Shown here: positions 15,817 through 24,283 of the stretch, piece after piece
How positions within the stretch are numbered: the first letter of the stretch is position 1
Layout of the letters: each line of letters starts with the position of its first letter
Virus record (IMG/VR): IMGVR_UViG_3300047323_000683
Location: 1 to 42,597 of that record
DNA from: a virus
Direction: 5' to 3' (one strand)
Length of the DNA stretch: 42,597 nt
Position numbers and translations under genes: made by a program
Notes under the pieces: model-generated
Database searches by the model: none
Seen by the model: only the letters and a program-made list of their open reading frames with translations
Told to the model about the DNA's origin: nothing

Positions 15817-17019
15817 TTACGCCGCGCTGAGGGTCAGGATCTTCACCGCCTGAGAGTTCGTCAGCATGCCGCCGACGCGCTTGGTGGTGTAGAAGCCGAC
15901 GTAGGGCTTGTTGGTGTAGGGGTCGCGCAGCACGCGAGTGCCGATGCGATCGACAATGGTGTAGGCCGCCTTGAAGTCGCCAAACGCGATAGCGTTGGCA
16001 TCTGCCGCAACATCGGGCATGTCTTCGTTTTCAGTGATGCCATAGCCCAGCAAGCTGGACGGTGCGCCAGCCTCCAGGCCCGGACGCCACAGATAGTTGC
16101 CTTCGCTATCCTTGAGCTTGCGGGCATAGGCAACGGTCAGGTTACCCATCATCCACTTGCCGTTGGCGCGGTATCCGGCCTTCAGCGAGTGAATCAGATC
16201 GATTAACTTGTCGCCGCCGAATGCGCCCGATGCACCGCTCACAAGTTTCTGCAAGGTGCCGAACGCACGCGTGTCATCACCGGTGACAGCGAGCGGATAC
16301 GCCAGCAGACCCTTCGGCTTGTTGGTGCCGTCGCCGAGCAGGAAAGCGGCGCCTTCTTTCTCGGAGAATTCGCGACCCACTTCGCCGTTCAACCAGCCTT
16401 CAGCGTCGAAGAAAATGTCATCAAGGCTGGTTTGCGTGGCCTGAGGGTTGGCGTAAATCTCGCCCATGAAGGCAGAGATCTGGCTCAGTGTTGGCGTTCC
16501 GGTCGCTGGGCGAGCAGCAGTCTCACCGACCCAGCCAGAACCGGCGCCGCCCTGGCTGACCAGGCGCTTGTAATCGTTGGTGCCCACGGTGATCTGGTTG
16601 CACACCTGACGCATCGGAGATACGTCGTGCAGCAGGGTGATGATGTTGCGGTCCAGTTCTTCCGGCACCGCGTAGCCGCCATCGGCTTCGACGCCAACCT
16701 GCAGGGCTTTCGCTTGCAGTTCGCCCAGACCGGCATCAATGCCTTTTCGCACAAATTGCATGAACGCAGCTTTATGTTCGCTGGCAGCTTTAGTGCCGGT
16801 GCCACCAGGCCGCTTGATGTCAGCCAGCTCTTTTTCCAGTGCGGTTTTCAGGTTGTCCAGCTCGCCCAGCTTTTCGTTCAAGGTGTCGACTTGGCCAGAC
16901 AGCTTGCCCTTTTCGGACTCCAGGCCATCGATACGCTTGTCGTTCTTTTCCTTGAATTCGTCGAACTTCTTGCCCAGGGCTTCTGCGACGTCTTCAATAT
17001 CTTTCTTTTCAACAGCCAT
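15817..17019 (-). CDS. Major capsid protein, HK97 family
   Basis: A 400-residue HK97-fold capsid protein. Residues about 1-100 are a charged coiled coil (KKDIEDVAEALGKKFDEF, KLSGQVDTLNEKLGELDNL), the scaffolding delta domain normally removed by the prohead protease. The rest shows the family core: QVGVEADGGYAVPEELDRNIITLL, VGTNDYKRLVSQGG, KPKGLLAYP and YKTIVDRIG-like AAYTIVDRIGTRVLRDPY. The ATG at 17019 has AGGAG 6 bases upstream. It follows the protease gene directly, so this is a complete portal-protease-capsid module. Confidence 0.95.
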   Translation of the reverse strand: MAVEKKDIEDVAEALGKKFDEFKEKNDKRIDGLESEKGKLSGQVDTLNEKLGELDNLKTALEKELADIKRPGGTGTKAASEHKAAFMQFVRKGIDAGLGELQAKALQVGVEADGGYAVPEELDRNIITLLHDVSPMRQVCNQITVGTNDYKRLVSQGGAGSGWVGETAARPATGTPTLSQISAFMGEIYANPQATQTSLDDIFFDAEGWLNGEVGREFSEKEGAAFLLGDGTNKPKGLLAYPLAVTGDDTRAFGTLQKLVSGASGAFGGDKLIDLIHSLKAGYRANGKWMMGNLTVAYARKLKDSEGNYLWRPGLEAGAPSSLLGYGITENEDMPDVAADANAIAFGDFKAAYTIVDRIGTRVLRDPYTNKPYVGFYTTKRVGGMLTNSQAVKILTLSAA

Positions 17020-17029
17020 GAGAGGCTCC

Positions 17030-17689
17030 TTACAGTCGATCAATAAGTGATTTCAGGGATTGCAATGCGTCGTCGGCATCCGCCTCTCGCGGTGAAACTG
17101 CGCCGTAGCCTTTGGCCATAAAAGCCTTGGCCTGGGAGCCGGAAAACCCTACCTCTCGCAGGGCTCGCTCCACTTTGCTGGGCGGCGGTGTTTGCCCGCG
17201 CGCCAGCAGAGATTTCACGTCGGTGATTCGGGCGTCATCGTTCGCCGGGAAGGTGACCAGGGACACCTCCCACAGGTCGATAGCCTTCAAAATCCAGACG
17301 CCTTTTTCTTTGTCGTACTCGTAGTCATCGAGCATGTAGCCGATCGACATACCGCTGAGGCTGCCTGCCTTCATGTGCCCGTGAGCGCGCTTGGCCAGCG
17401 GGTCGTCATCGATCAGCAGTCGCCCCTTGACGTAAAGGCCGGTGTCGTCCTCGCGCATCTCGGTATAAACACCGATCGGCTCGCTCATGTTGTGCTGCCA
17501 GAGCATTGCAGGCAGTCGGGCCTTCTCTTTCCAGCGCGCCAGGGTGGCGTCAAAAGCACCGCGGACCACGACGTCTCCGTAGCTGTCCTCCACGCCGAAC
17601 ACCGAGCCGTAGCCCTCAAACTCACCGCTATCACTGACCGATTTAATGGTCAGCGGCAGGTCAAGGCGCTGTTTTGTTTGCATCGACAT
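17030..17689 (-). CDS. HK97-family prohead protease
   Basis: A 219-residue serine protease that processes the capsid delta domain during maturation. The family motifs are present: FEGYGSVFGVEDSYGDVV near 24-42, His66 in LWQHNMSEPIG, the Ser motif GSLSGMSIGY (110-117 region), and Glu141 in LWEVSLVTFPAN. The His/Ser/Glu set is consistent with an active enzyme. The start overlaps the portal stop by 29 bases; Met3 (17683) is a possible alternative start. Confidence 0.94.
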   Translation of the reverse strand: MSMQTKQRLDLPLTIKSVSDSGEFEGYGSVFGVEDSYGDVVVRGAFDATLARWKEKARLPAMLWQHNMSEPIGVYTEMREDDTGLYVKGRLLIDDDPLAKRAHGHMKAGSLSGMSIGYMLDDYEYDKEKGVWILKAIDLWEVSLVTFPANDDARITDVKSLLARGQTPPPSKVERALREVGFSGSQAKAFMAKGYGAVSPREADADDALQSLKSLIDRL

Positions 17690-18875
17690 CGGATGCCTCC
17701 GGCTTGGTGGTCATGTTCATCGGGGTGAGATAGATGTCGCCGCCCTCGCGAGGGTTGAGGTCTTCAAGCTCGCGGCAGTCGTTGGGGCTCAAAATGCCCC
17801 ACTGAATGCCCTTTCCGTACGAGGTGTAGCGGCCATTCAAGTCACCGCGCATCAAGGCGCCGGCGTTGAATTTGGCGTAATGGGTGAGCCGGTCCCGCTC
17901 ATTGAGCAGACCGACCTGAATTCGGTGCTCAATACGGGTGATAAGTGGCACAAGCGAGTAGTTCACGAAGCTCATGCCCATGTTTTCAACGTTGTTCAGC
18001 GTCATTTTTTCCATGTTTGCCACCAGGTGGGGCGGCACACGGAATAAGCCGCACAACTGGGCCTCGGTGAGCCGTTTCGACTCGATGAACTGAGAGTCCT
18101 GGGCATTGAGACTGATTGGCTTCCAGTCCAGGCCAGCCTCCAGCACCATGGGCTTGTAAGCGTTTGCCACACCCATGTGCTCACCGTTGAACTGATCCTT
18201 CAGACGCTTGAATGCCTCGTCGGTGAGCTTTTCACTGGTAGCCAACACCCCGCTGGCAACCGCGCCGTTCGTGAACAGCTTCGCAGCATGAGCATCCATC
18301 GCCTGACCAAGGCCCAGCGCCTGGCGGGCGTACGCGATTGGGTTCAATCCGTTTAATCCGTCCAGCGTGAACAGCCGAACGTGCCAGATTTCATCCTGAC
18401 TCAGCACCCGGGGCCCGCTGCTGAAGTTGACCGAGTATTCAACTGTCCAGTCATCCTTGAGTTTTGGCTTTACCGAGTCCGGATTGATCGGCAACAGCTC
18501 GACCACATTGCCCAGCGCCTTAACCTTGTAGGCGTAGAAATTGCCCCGCAAACACAGGCAGGCCACCAACATTTCCCAAAATTCCTGGGAGGTCATGTAA
18601 CCGTTGGGCGCCATTGAGAGCAGCGGGTAAAGCCTGTGCCCAATGGCCGGCAGGCGCTGCTTATCTGTCTGTTTAAAGAGGGTGCAAGGCAACATGCCAA
18701 CTGACTCGGACAGGACCCGCACGCAGTTGAATACCACCAGCTGCTGCAATGCGCTGGTGGTGGTCACACGCTGACCGCTGTTCGTGTCGTAGCCCGATCC
18801 CAACGCCCGAGCTAACTTCTCGGAAGTGTCGACAACCTGTGGATCGCCCTTGCGACCGAATAGGGACCGCAGCAT
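17661..18875 (-). CDS. Portal protein, HK97 family
   Basis: A 404-residue portal that forms the dodecameric DNA-entry ring at one capsid vertex. Family features include SALQQLVVFNCVRVLSESVGMLP, YMTSQEFWEMLVACLCLRGNFYAY, EIWHVRLFTLDGLNGLNPIAYAR and FRVPPHLVANMEKMTLNNVE. The ATG at 18875 has GGAGGT 5-6 bases upstream and shares one base with the upstream stop (TGATG). A longer frame to 18968 is rejected because it overlaps the membrane-protein gene. Confidence 0.95.
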   Translation of the reverse strand: MLRSLFGRKGDPQVVDTSEKLARALGSGYDTNSGQRVTTTSALQQLVVFNCVRVLSESVGMLPCTLFKQTDKQRLPAIGHRLYPLLSMAPNGYMTSQEFWEMLVACLCLRGNFYAYKVKALGNVVELLPINPDSVKPKLKDDWTVEYSVNFSSGPRVLSQDEIWHVRLFTLDGLNGLNPIAYARQALGLGQAMDAHAAKLFTNGAVASGVLATSEKLTDEAFKRLKDQFNGEHMGVANAYKPMVLEAGLDWKPISLNAQDSQFIESKRLTEAQLCGLFRVPPHLVANMEKMTLNNVENMGMSFVNYSLVPLITRIEHRIQVGLLNERDRLTHYAKFNAGALMRGDLNGRYTSYGKGIQWGILSPNDCRELEDLNPREGGDIYLTPMNMTTKPEASDVDANKTAP

Positions 18876-19072
18876 CAGCGACCTCCTCGCACGACGGAGA
18901 CAAGAGCCAGGCTCAGCAGGACAGCGCCGCATATAGAGAGCGCCACGGCCTCGCCCCAGCCAGCCCACAGGCCGCGAGTCAGCAAGCAGAGGCCAAGCAC
19001 GCCCACTAGATCAGGCGCAGCGCTGGCCAGCAGCGCAAGCCTTGACGGCTTCTCGCTCGATTGTTCGGTCAT
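18875..19072 (-). CDS. Small two-helix membrane protein
   Basis: A 65-residue protein with two hydrophobic segments ([20 protein letters not shown] and [20 protein letters not shown]) and a charged N-terminus. It lies between large terminase and portal with ATGA and TGATG overlaps on its two sides, so it is translated as part of the head operon. Small membrane proteins are common at this position in HK97-like Pseudomonas phages. The role is unknown; a holin-like or packaging-site anchoring role is speculative. Confidence 0.75.
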   Translation of the reverse strand: MTEQSSEKPSRLALLASAAPDLVGVLGLCLLTRGLWAGWGEAVALSICGAVLLSLALVSVVRGGR

Positions 19073-20796
19073 AGGGTTCGAATTCCGTGCTTAACGATGT
19101 GGTCAGAGAGGGAGTCTTCAGGCGCCGCGCGCGCCAGAACTCGACCGATAGCCATGATCAGCGCCACGGCGCCGTCGATTTTGTTGTCATTGCCCTGCTT
19201 GATCGCGCGAACGACATCGTCGTTGCCCGGCAGGAACTTGCCGATCACGTTGCCGATGCACCAGGTCATGATCGGGTTGCCGTCGTGGTGAAACCGACCG
19301 GATTCGATCGCCGCCTCCAGTTCTTTCATGGGGTCGGACATGTTGGTGTAGTTCTGGGTGATCGTGATTGGCGAAAGCCCCTCGTCATCCAGCTGATGAC
19401 TGAGGTTGGTAGCACCGTGCGGGTCAATCGGGCTTTCGCGCACTGGCGCCAGCTTGTTGGCCTCTTTGCACTCCTCGAGGATGTCCCGATAGTCGATCTC
19501 GGCGCCCTGCGAGGTGTATAGGTAGCCCGCGTTGAGCCAGGCCTGGAACCGCTCGAACATTCGCCGGTTGTCGGTATTGAAAGCCGTGTCTTCTGGCACC
19601 CAGAACCGTGGCGCAACGCTGTAATAGTGGATTTTTCCGTCGATCTCGCGCCAAAACAACCGGGCCATCGAGTTCATATCCAGCTTGCGGGCAAGGTCGA
19701 GCCCCAGATTGCACTCCTGCCCTTCGAACTGTTCCAGGTTGAGACTGAGGTCTTCGCACGCTTTCCAGCTCTGCAGGTTGAAAAACCCTGATTTGGCGCT
19801 CACCCAGACGTTGAGATGCTTGGTTTTGAACGTGTTGGTGAACCGCGCTGAGCGAATTGCTCGCTGCTGCTGGCTCTCCAGGTACTCCTGGAATACCGAA
19901 ACCCCCATGCACGGGTTGGCCTTCGCCAGATTCTTCGGGTCCGTCCAGTCGTCGCCCTCGTCCAAGGTCCAGATATAGCCGAACAGCTCTTCGTCCGGCA
20001 CCGTGCCGTCCAGCATCTCCAAGACCTGGCGGCGCTTGTCGTAGCACGGGCCCTCAATGTTCGCCCCGGCCGTCGTGATGATGAACATCAGCGGTTGTCG
20101 GCGGGCGCCCATGCCAGTGAGCATGGTGTCGTACAAAGCGGCGGTTTCGTGTTCGTGGAATTCGTCGATGATCGCGCAACTGGGCGATGCACCGTCCCCA
20201 GGGTCTCCGATCAAGGGCTCGAACCGACTGTTGTCGGCCGGGATGTTCATGTTAGAGGCGTTGATCTCTATGCCAACGGCCCTGATCAGCATCGGAGAGC
20301 GCTGAATCATCAGCTTGGCCGGACGGAATACTTCCCAAGCCTGCTTTTCACTCGTCGCGCCAGCGTAGACCTCGGCGCCGAACTCCTTGTCCATCACGAA
20401 CATGCTGGAACCGACACCAGCGGCAATCACGCTTTTGCCATTCTTGCGCGGCACTTCCCAGTAGCTTTCGCGGAACCGGCGGTGCGCGCCCTTCTTTCTC
20501 ACCCAGCCGAAGGTGCAGGCCAGGCCGAACAGTTGCCACGGCTCCAGGGTGATCAGTTGCCGCTTGTAGGCCCATTCTCCCTTCGTATGCGGCAGAAGCT
20601 GTATGAATTTCAGCTTCTTCTCGGCCTTAGCCGGGTCGAATTTGAACGGAAAATCCTTCGACCGACTCTTCGTGACGTCGTCGAAATGCCGCTCGATGGC
20701 CTGGTGGATATACCGACAGGCCGGAAACTTGCCTTTCAGGACCGACCTCGCCCAAACCATCGCCTTATCGACGTTGGTGTGGGCAGTTTTGGCCAT
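19069..20796 (-). CDS. Terminase large subunit
   Basis: A 575-residue packaging ATPase and nuclease of the Terminase_1/HK97-like group. A Walker A variant PRKNGKS lies near 116-122, followed by AAGVGSSMF. Walker B is [10 protein letters not shown] near 207-216, with a coupling motif [12 protein letters not shown]. The C-terminal nuclease part begins at [15 protein letters not shown], with Asp as the likely metal ligand. [13 protein letters not shown] near the C-terminus is typical. The start at 20796 overlaps the small terminase stop (TGATG). Confidence 0.96.
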   Translation of the reverse strand: MAKTAHTNVDKAMVWARSVLKGKFPACRYIHQAIERHFDDVTKSRSKDFPFKFDPAKAEKKLKFIQLLPHTKGEWAYKRQLITLEPWQLFGLACTFGWVRKKGAHRRFRESYWEVPRKNGKSVIAAGVGSSMFVMDKEFGAEVYAGATSEKQAWEVFRPAKLMIQRSPMLIRAVGIEINASNMNIPADNSRFEPLIGDPGDGASPSCAIIDEFHEHETAALYDTMLTGMGARRQPLMFIITTAGANIEGPCYDKRRQVLEMLDGTVPDEELFGYIWTLDEGDDWTDPKNLAKANPCMGVSVFQEYLESQQQRAIRSARFTNTFKTKHLNVWVSAKSGFFNLQSWKACEDLSLNLEQFEGQECNLGLDLARKLDMNSMARLFWREIDGKIHYYSVAPRFWVPEDTAFNTDNRRMFERFQAWLNAGYLYTSQGAEIDYRDILEECKEANKLAPVRESPIDPHGATNLSHQLDDEGLSPITITQNYTNMSDPMKELEAAIESGRFHHDGNPIMTWCIGNVIGKFLPGNDDVVRAIKQGNDNKIDGAVALIMAIGRVLARAAPEDSLSDHIVKHGIRTL

Positions 20797-21275
20797 CAGG
20801 TACTCAGAAGGTCTGAAAACGGGTTTGTGGGTTCCGGCTTGTTGCCACCGATGATTCTGGTTCTGCTGGCGGGGTCCAGGCCCAACATCGAACCGAACGT
20901 GACCATTTGGCGCATCGCCTCGTTGGCGGCGGTAAGTGCCGGGTTCTTGATCGGGCTGCCCATGGCGGACGTGACAACAATCCCGAACTGCTGGACGGAA
21001 TCTTGAGCCAGGCGCCAGTTCCCGTAGGCAGTGCAAAACGCCTCGACGTTATGCAGGTCGGTCAGCGCCAACACCTTCGCAGAACAAAGCTGCGGGACAA
21101 TCATCTGCCAAACGCGGCGAGCGTTTTCGCTCAACCAATCCGGCGGATCAATGTCGTTGACCAGGGAGAAATCCGGTTCGTGCTTATTCAGCGCGCGCTT
21201 GCCTGGGTTACCGGCTAGCGCCTTCTGGGCCGTGGGTTTCGGACGACGGCCCGACCGTCCCGCAACCCCCGGCAT
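20796..21275 (-). CDS. Terminase small subunit, P27 family
   Basis: A 159-residue DNA-recognition subunit of the P27/Terminase_4 family. It begins [30 protein letters not shown], the typical basic start. [40 protein letters not shown] and a C-terminal [10 protein letters not shown] follow. GGAG lies 7 bases before the ATG. The neighbouring HNH gene and terminase pair are the usual cos-packaging set. Confidence 0.93.
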   Translation of the reverse strand: MPGVAGRSGRRPKPTAQKALAGNPGKRALNKHEPDFSLVNDIDPPDWLSENARRVWQMIVPQLCSAKVLALTDLHNVEAFCTAYGNWRLAQDSVQQFGIVVTSAMGSPIKNPALTAANEAMRQMVTFGSMLGLDPASRTRIIGGNKPEPTNPFSDLLST

Positions 21276-21435
21276 CGGCTAACTCCTGAACTTTATATTT
21301 CGCGGCGACAGAAGAACGGTGGGATGGACCATTTCCGAGCAAAAGATCCGGAAGTTTTTCCCTCCCCCCCTCCGCCATTTGAGAATTATTCTCACGCACC
21401 AACTGAGTGCAAGCACCAAAACAGTGCGAAACCGG
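21276..21435. other. Candidate packaging (cos) region
   Basis: A 160-bp non-coding gap between HNH endonuclease and small terminase, where cos sites usually lie in HNH/P27-type phages. It contains a G-rich block on the minus strand (complement at 21359-21376, including a run of seven G) beside a perfect 13-bp palindrome GAGAATTATTCTC (21381-21393). The cut site itself cannot be identified from sequence alone. Confidence 0.45.
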
Positions 21436-21825
21436 TCATTTGACCGGGTAGCCATCCAGCCCGGCGGGCGGCCGGTACTCGTAGCCAAGGTCCTCGGCTG
21501 TCTTCTGGTGATGGCAACCGCCGACACCCCTGCAGAGCACCTGGCAGTTCTCCTCCACATCCTTGCCGCCCTTGAATAGCGATACGGTGTGGTCCAGTTC
21601 GAAGCCGCCCGGGTAATCCGTCAGCCTTCCGCACATGGCGCAGGTTGGGTCTCTGGTCCAGACACTCAGGCGGCGCTTCTGTAGCGCTCTACCTGCCAGT
21701 CGAGGAAGCGACTTGTTGGGTCGCTTCACTTGGGCGAGCTGGGCGTGCTGATCACAGTAGGCGCCGTTACGGTGAAGCGTGTTGCAGCCTGTAAGCCGGC
21801 AGGGCTTTTGGGGGCGCTGCGGCAT
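21436..21825 (-). CDS. HNH endonuclease (packaging-associated)
   Basis: A 129-residue HNH nuclease with all core motifs: CAMCGR, FELDHTVSLFKGG, ENCQVLC and CHHQKTAEDLG. An extra N-terminal cluster (CRLTGCNT, YCDQHA) may bind zinc. HNH genes next to terminase are needed for cos cleavage in HK97-type phages. The start overlaps the upstream stop in TGATG. It lies at the head of the packaging block, after the lysis genes. Confidence 0.92.
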   Translation of the reverse strand: MPQRPQKPCRLTGCNTLHRNGAYCDQHAQLAQVKRPNKSLPRLAGRALQKRRLSVWTRDPTCAMCGRLTDYPGGFELDHTVSLFKGGKDVEENCQVLCRGVGGCHHQKTAEDLGYEYRPPAGLDGYPVK

Positions 21826-22067
21826 CAGGCGACTACCATCCGCTCTACGCTGACATCGCCCATCGCCACGTACTCATCAACGCGGTCAGTGCCAGGTACA
21901 ACCCGCAGGGGCTGAATTGCCACTATCGCGATGCCGAGAGCGGTATCGGCGTACGTCACAAGGTCATGCTCAACACCGTCAACACACACTCTCCGTAGGC
22001 CGCGACCATCATCCGGCGTGTGAACATGCTCTTGACTGAAGTACTCGACCTGATGGGCTGTGCTCAT
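21825..22067 (-). CDS. Hypothetical protein
   Basis: An 80-residue beta-rich protein (GLRRVCVDGVEHDLVTYADTALGIAIVAIQPLRVVPG) with no membrane segment or recognised domain. It overlaps the HNH start by one base, so it belongs to the late operon, between lysis and packaging genes. Function unknown. Confidence 0.65.
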   Translation of the reverse strand: MSTAHQVEYFSQEHVHTPDDGRGLRRVCVDGVEHDLVTYADTALGIAIVAIQPLRVVPGTDRVDEYVAMGDVSVERMVVA

Positions 22068-22074
22068 GGGCTAA

Positions 22075-22179
22075 TCACTCAACGGTTGCGCTCGGCCAGA
22101 TCGACCGGGCGTAAGCCAGTGCACCAGCGTGGGCATGGTCTTCTGGCATGATCATGGGGAACGGCGGATAGCCTGGCAC
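22075..22179 (-). CDS. Small protein with unclear start
   Basis: The frame encodes KKSWYVAVPGYPPFPMIMPEDHAHAGALAYARSIWPSATVE. The sequence has the look of a short conserved protein (WYVxVPGxPPFxMI ... ALAxARxIWPxAxVE), but there is no ATG, GTG or TTG where homologous starts would be expected (just before SWYV). The nearest in-frame candidate is GTG at 22179, giving 34 residues; a start at 22287 would overlap the Rz1 gene by 88 bases. It may be decaying, or it may start at a rare codon. Confidence 0.4.
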   Translation of the reverse strand: MPGYPPFPMIMPEDHAHAGALAYARSIWPSATVE

Positions 22180-22199
22180 TGCGACGTACCATGACTTCT

Positions 22200-22475
22200 T
22201 TACTTGCTCTGACTGCGCAGGATCTGGGCGTCGACCTGATCGGCGCAGGTGTCGAGCAGGTTTACTGCCCTGTCCTTCAGCGTCCACAGATCACCATTCA
22301 ATGCCAGGTCTTCATCAGCCGTGCTGATGCGCTCACACGGCACAAGCTCAGGGGGTTCGAGCCTTACCGCCGTTGTCTTTACCACCAGTGGCTGCGGGCT
22401 TGCCGCGCAGGCCGTCAGGCAAAGGCTGAGCAGCCCAGTCACGAACAGGCTTGCTGGTGCGCTTGAGTTGTTCAA
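22200..22475 (-). CDS. Rz1-like outer-membrane spanin
   Basis: A 91-residue lipoprotein with signal peptide and lipobox LTAC (Cys23): SLFVTGLLSLCLTAC. The start lies 128 bases inside the Rz gene in another frame, the classic nested Rz/Rz1 arrangement. With Rz it forms the spanin complex that disrupts the outer membrane after the endolysin has acted. It is longer than the lambda Rz1 and less proline-rich. Confidence 0.85.
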   Translation of the reverse strand: MNNSSAPASLFVTGLLSLCLTACAASPQPLVVKTTAVRLEPPELVPCERISTADEDLALNGDLWTLKDRAVNLLDTCADQVDAQILRSQSK

Positions 22476-22737
22476 AGTCTTTCCTCGCCTTCAGGGCTTT
22501 CTGTTCGCTGTCCTTGAGGCGCTTGGCCAGGTCAGCCTGATAGTCGGCATTGCGCTTGGCCTCTGCCCGCAAGTCAGTGATGGTGGCCTGACTTTCCTTG
22601 TTGGCGGCAACGGCGTCCCGGGTGGCGTCGGTAGCAATGGTGATCTGACCCTGTAGGCCAATGACTCGGTACTGCTGAATCCCGACCAGAAGCAGCGCGA
22701 CCAGCGCGACGATCAACGCAACGGCGAAAGCCTTCAT
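22348..22737 (-). CDS. Rz-like inner-membrane spanin
   Basis: A 129-residue protein with an N-terminal signal-anchor (AVALIVALVALLLVGIQQY) and a long periplasmic helix (ATDATRDAVAANKESQATIT, RNADYQADLAKRLKDSEQK), as in i-spanins. The C-terminus is basic and Gly-rich. The ATG at 22737 overlaps the holin stop in ATGA. Its partner Rz1 is nested in its 3' half. Confidence 0.87.
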   Translation of the reverse strand: MKAFAVALIVALVALLLVGIQQYRVIGLQGQITIATDATRDAVAANKESQATITDLRAEAKRNADYQADLAKRLKDSEQKALKARKDFEQLKRTSKPVRDWAAQPLPDGLRGKPAATGGKDNGGKARTP

Positions 22738-23057
22738 AGCGTGTCCGCCTTGCGGCCCAGGAAACGGGTGACCAGCTCTCGTATCGCCGTGACACCAAGG
22801 AAACCAATGGTGCCGCCGGCGGCGACTGACAGGCTCGAGGGCCATGCCATCCATTCGATAACGCTGCTGGCAGACAGGCTCAGGCCACCACAGATCAGCG
22901 CTTCGAACACAATCCGGCGTGTACTGGTCTCCTTGGCGTCGTACAGAACACGAAGGGCCGAGATAAGGATCGCCATGATTGCGCCCTGCCAAAGTGGATT
23001 CGAAAGAGCGACCCAGAGCGCGGCCCACGTATCTGGCTTTTCAGGCATGGTTGGCAT
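22734..23057 (-). CDS. Holin, lambda-S-like family
   Basis: A 107-residue membrane protein with about three hydrophobic segments (NPLWQGAIMAILISALRVLY, IVFEALICGGLSLSASSVIEW, LSVAAGGTIGFLGVTAIRELV) and a charged C-terminus, the pattern of the phage holin lambda family. It times lysis by forming inner-membrane holes. GGAGG lies about 8 bases before the ATG at 23057. A second in-frame ATG is three codons on (MPTM), recalling the dual start of lambda S, though an antiholin role here is only a possibility. It is the first gene after the late promoter region. Confidence 0.86.
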   Translation of the reverse strand: MPTMPEKPDTWAALWVALSNPLWQGAIMAILISALRVLYDAKETSTRRIVFEALICGGLSLSASSVIEWMAWPSSLSVAAGGTIGFLGVTAIRELVTRFLGRKADTL

Positions 23058-23087
23058 CCGGTGTCCTCCCTTTCGGGGAGCTATAAA

Positions 23088-23113
23088 CGAAAAGACCCCA
23101 GCGAATGCTGAGG
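23088..23113 (-). terminator. Terminator-like hairpin upstream of holin
   Basis: On the minus strand CCTCAGC pairs with GCTGGGG (one mismatch, loop ATTC), followed by TCTTTTC. It lies in the late leader about 30 bases before the holin start and is a second block that late transcription must read through. Confidence 0.65.
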
Positions 23114-23278
23114 CCTGGAATAGTTGTGCGTGTCTTCCCACGCTGCCCAGCATGACCGCCCCGGAGCAAAACGAGGTGTGAGGGCTTCATGCCTGCCGGT
23201 GTTCTTTCGTGACACGTGACGACCGGCTGTACCGTGTGCAGATCCACCCGAAGGTCCGCTCTGCCTGCGTCTCAAAAC

Positions 23279-23305
23279 GCAAAAACCCGGCGCAAGGGCC
23301 GGGTT
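23279..23305 (-). terminator. tR'-like terminator after late promoter
   Basis: On the minus strand an AACCCGGC/GCCGGGTT stem with a 6-base loop is followed by TTTTTGCG. It begins about 50 bases downstream of the -10 element of the late promoter, as tR' does in lambda, so late mRNA should be short unless Q acts. Confidence 0.85.
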
Positions 23306-23355
23306 CTAAAGTCTGGTGCGTGCTTTGCTGTTACAGCTTTCGCAGCATGGAATAA

Positions 23356-23384
23356 ATCGTACAACTGCTGTAATCCACTGTCAA
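23356..23384 (-). promoter_or_regulatory. Late promoter, pR'-like
   Basis: Minus strand TTGACA (perfect -35, complement at 23379-23384), 17-base spacer, TACGAT (-10, complement at 23356-23361). It lies just after the Q-like gene and before the terminator and holin. It is the strongest sigma70 match I see in the window. Confidence 0.85.
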
Positions 23385-23385
23385 T

Positions 23386-23402
23386 GATATGTTTTACATA
23401 TC
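23386..23402. promoter_or_regulatory. Dyad next to late promoter (candidate Q site)
   Basis: GATATGT-TTT-ACATATC is a perfect 7-bp inverted repeat lying one base from the -35 hexamer of the late promoter and just after the Q stop codon. Q proteins bind near their own late promoter, so this is a candidate Q-binding element; a repressor site is the alternative. Confidence 0.5.
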
Positions 23403-23404
23403 GT

Positions 23405-23770
23405 TCATGCCGCCTCGAGTACGGCAGACATGCGGCCATCAAGCCAGGATTCCCCCGACTTAACCAACTCGGCGGCCTTCATATGGGTGCAGCCCAGCAA
23501 CAGACCCAGCTTGCGATAGGTGAGCCCGTCGAAGCGGTAGTAGTGCCACACCGCGTTGAAGCAATCACGGTCCCGCTCCCGCAACACTGACAGCATGCGA
23601 TCTACCCACATCGCCTCAGCATCGTTGATGGCCGGTGTGGGCAACTGGTCGGTGGCCACGTTGTCACGCATCAGCGCATAGGTCGGGCAGATATAACCGC
23701 CTATCCCGGCCTGGATGCGGGTCCATATTCCCCAATGGGTGAGCAGGTAGCAGCTGCTGACGTTCCGCAT
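23405..23770 (-). CDS. Q-like late antiterminator
   Basis: A 121-residue protein matching the phage antitermination Q pattern: NVSSCYLLTHWGIWTRIQAGIGGYICPTY, then NDAEAMWVDRMLSVLRERDRDCFNAVWHYYRFDGLTYRKLGLLLGC. The C-terminal half is a sigma-like helix-turn-helix. AGGGGA lies about 6 bases before the ATG at 23770. It is the last gene of the early minus-strand operon and directly precedes the late promoter and its terminator, exactly the lambda Q-pR'-tR' order. Confidence 0.87.
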   Translation of the reverse strand: MRNVSSCYLLTHWGIWTRIQAGIGGYICPTYALMRDNVATDQLPTPAINDAEAMWVDRMLSVLRERDRDCFNAVWHYYRFDGLTYRKLGLLLGCTHMKAAELVKSGESWLDGRMSAVLEAA

Positions 23771-23771
23771 A

Positions 23772-24083
23772 TCAATCCCCTGTGAAGTTCGCTGCACCGG
23801 CGCCGCGCCGGTTGCTCTGTTCGTACTGCCGCTGCGCGCCGCCCTGGTGCCCGGCTTTAGCCAGGTTTCGAGCCATCGCTCGCAGCTTCATGTTCAGTTG
23901 CAGGACCAGCTCGGGCAGCTCCAGGGCTTGGCCGGTATCAGCACAGACCCAGCCCGAGGCGTTGCATGAAGCGCAGTCCATCTGGTGGAACAGCCCCTTA
24001 ATCAGCCCGCTCCCACGGCAATCGGCGCACTCCCGGAGCGGGCGGGCCACCTTGCGAAAAGCTGGGCCGTGGCTCTTCTTCAT
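23772..24083 (-). CDS. Small DnaJ-type zinc-motif protein
   Basis: A 103-residue protein with two CxxCxxxG motifs (CADCRGSGLIKG and CASCNASGWVC), the zinc-binding pattern of DnaJ cysteine-rich domains. A helical C-terminal half follows (LQLNMKLRAMARNLAKAG). There is no J domain. Such proteins are common just before Q in lambda-like phages; their function is unknown. Its start overlaps the upstream stop by 4 bases. Confidence 0.75.
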   Translation of the reverse strand: MKKSHGPAFRKVARPLRECADCRGSGLIKGLFHQMDCASCNASGWVCADTGQALELPELVLQLNMKLRAMARNLAKAGHQGGAQRQYEQSNRRGAGAANFTGD

Positions 24084-24283
24084 TGCGCCTCCAGCAACCG
24101 CTTGTGCACCGCGTGAATGTCGTCGCCGTCATGGCAGTGGGCGGTGTGCCTGACCATGTGCCGCTCGCCGGTCGTCATTCGGATATCGCGTACCTGCCAC
24201 CCATTGGAACTGCGGATCACCATCGAGCTGATATCGGCGGGGTTTACGGCAAGGCCGGTGTGCCTTTCGAGCAAAATCAGCAT
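24080..24283 (-). CDS. Hypothetical small protein
   Basis: A 67-residue protein ([29 protein letters not shown] ... HCHDGDDIHAVHKRLLEAQ). The strand pattern and histidines give no family I recognise. It overlaps the upstream recombinase stop by 7 bases and the downstream gene by 4, so it is a coupled member of the early operon. Confidence 0.7.
   Translation of the reverse strand: MLILLERHTGLAVNPADISSMVIRSSNGWQVRDIRMTTGERHMVRHTAHCHDGDDIHAVHKRLLEAQ

Noticed and set aside
20095-21006. 303-codon plus-strand ORF
   Set aside because: Antisense to large and small terminase genes, both of which are well supported.
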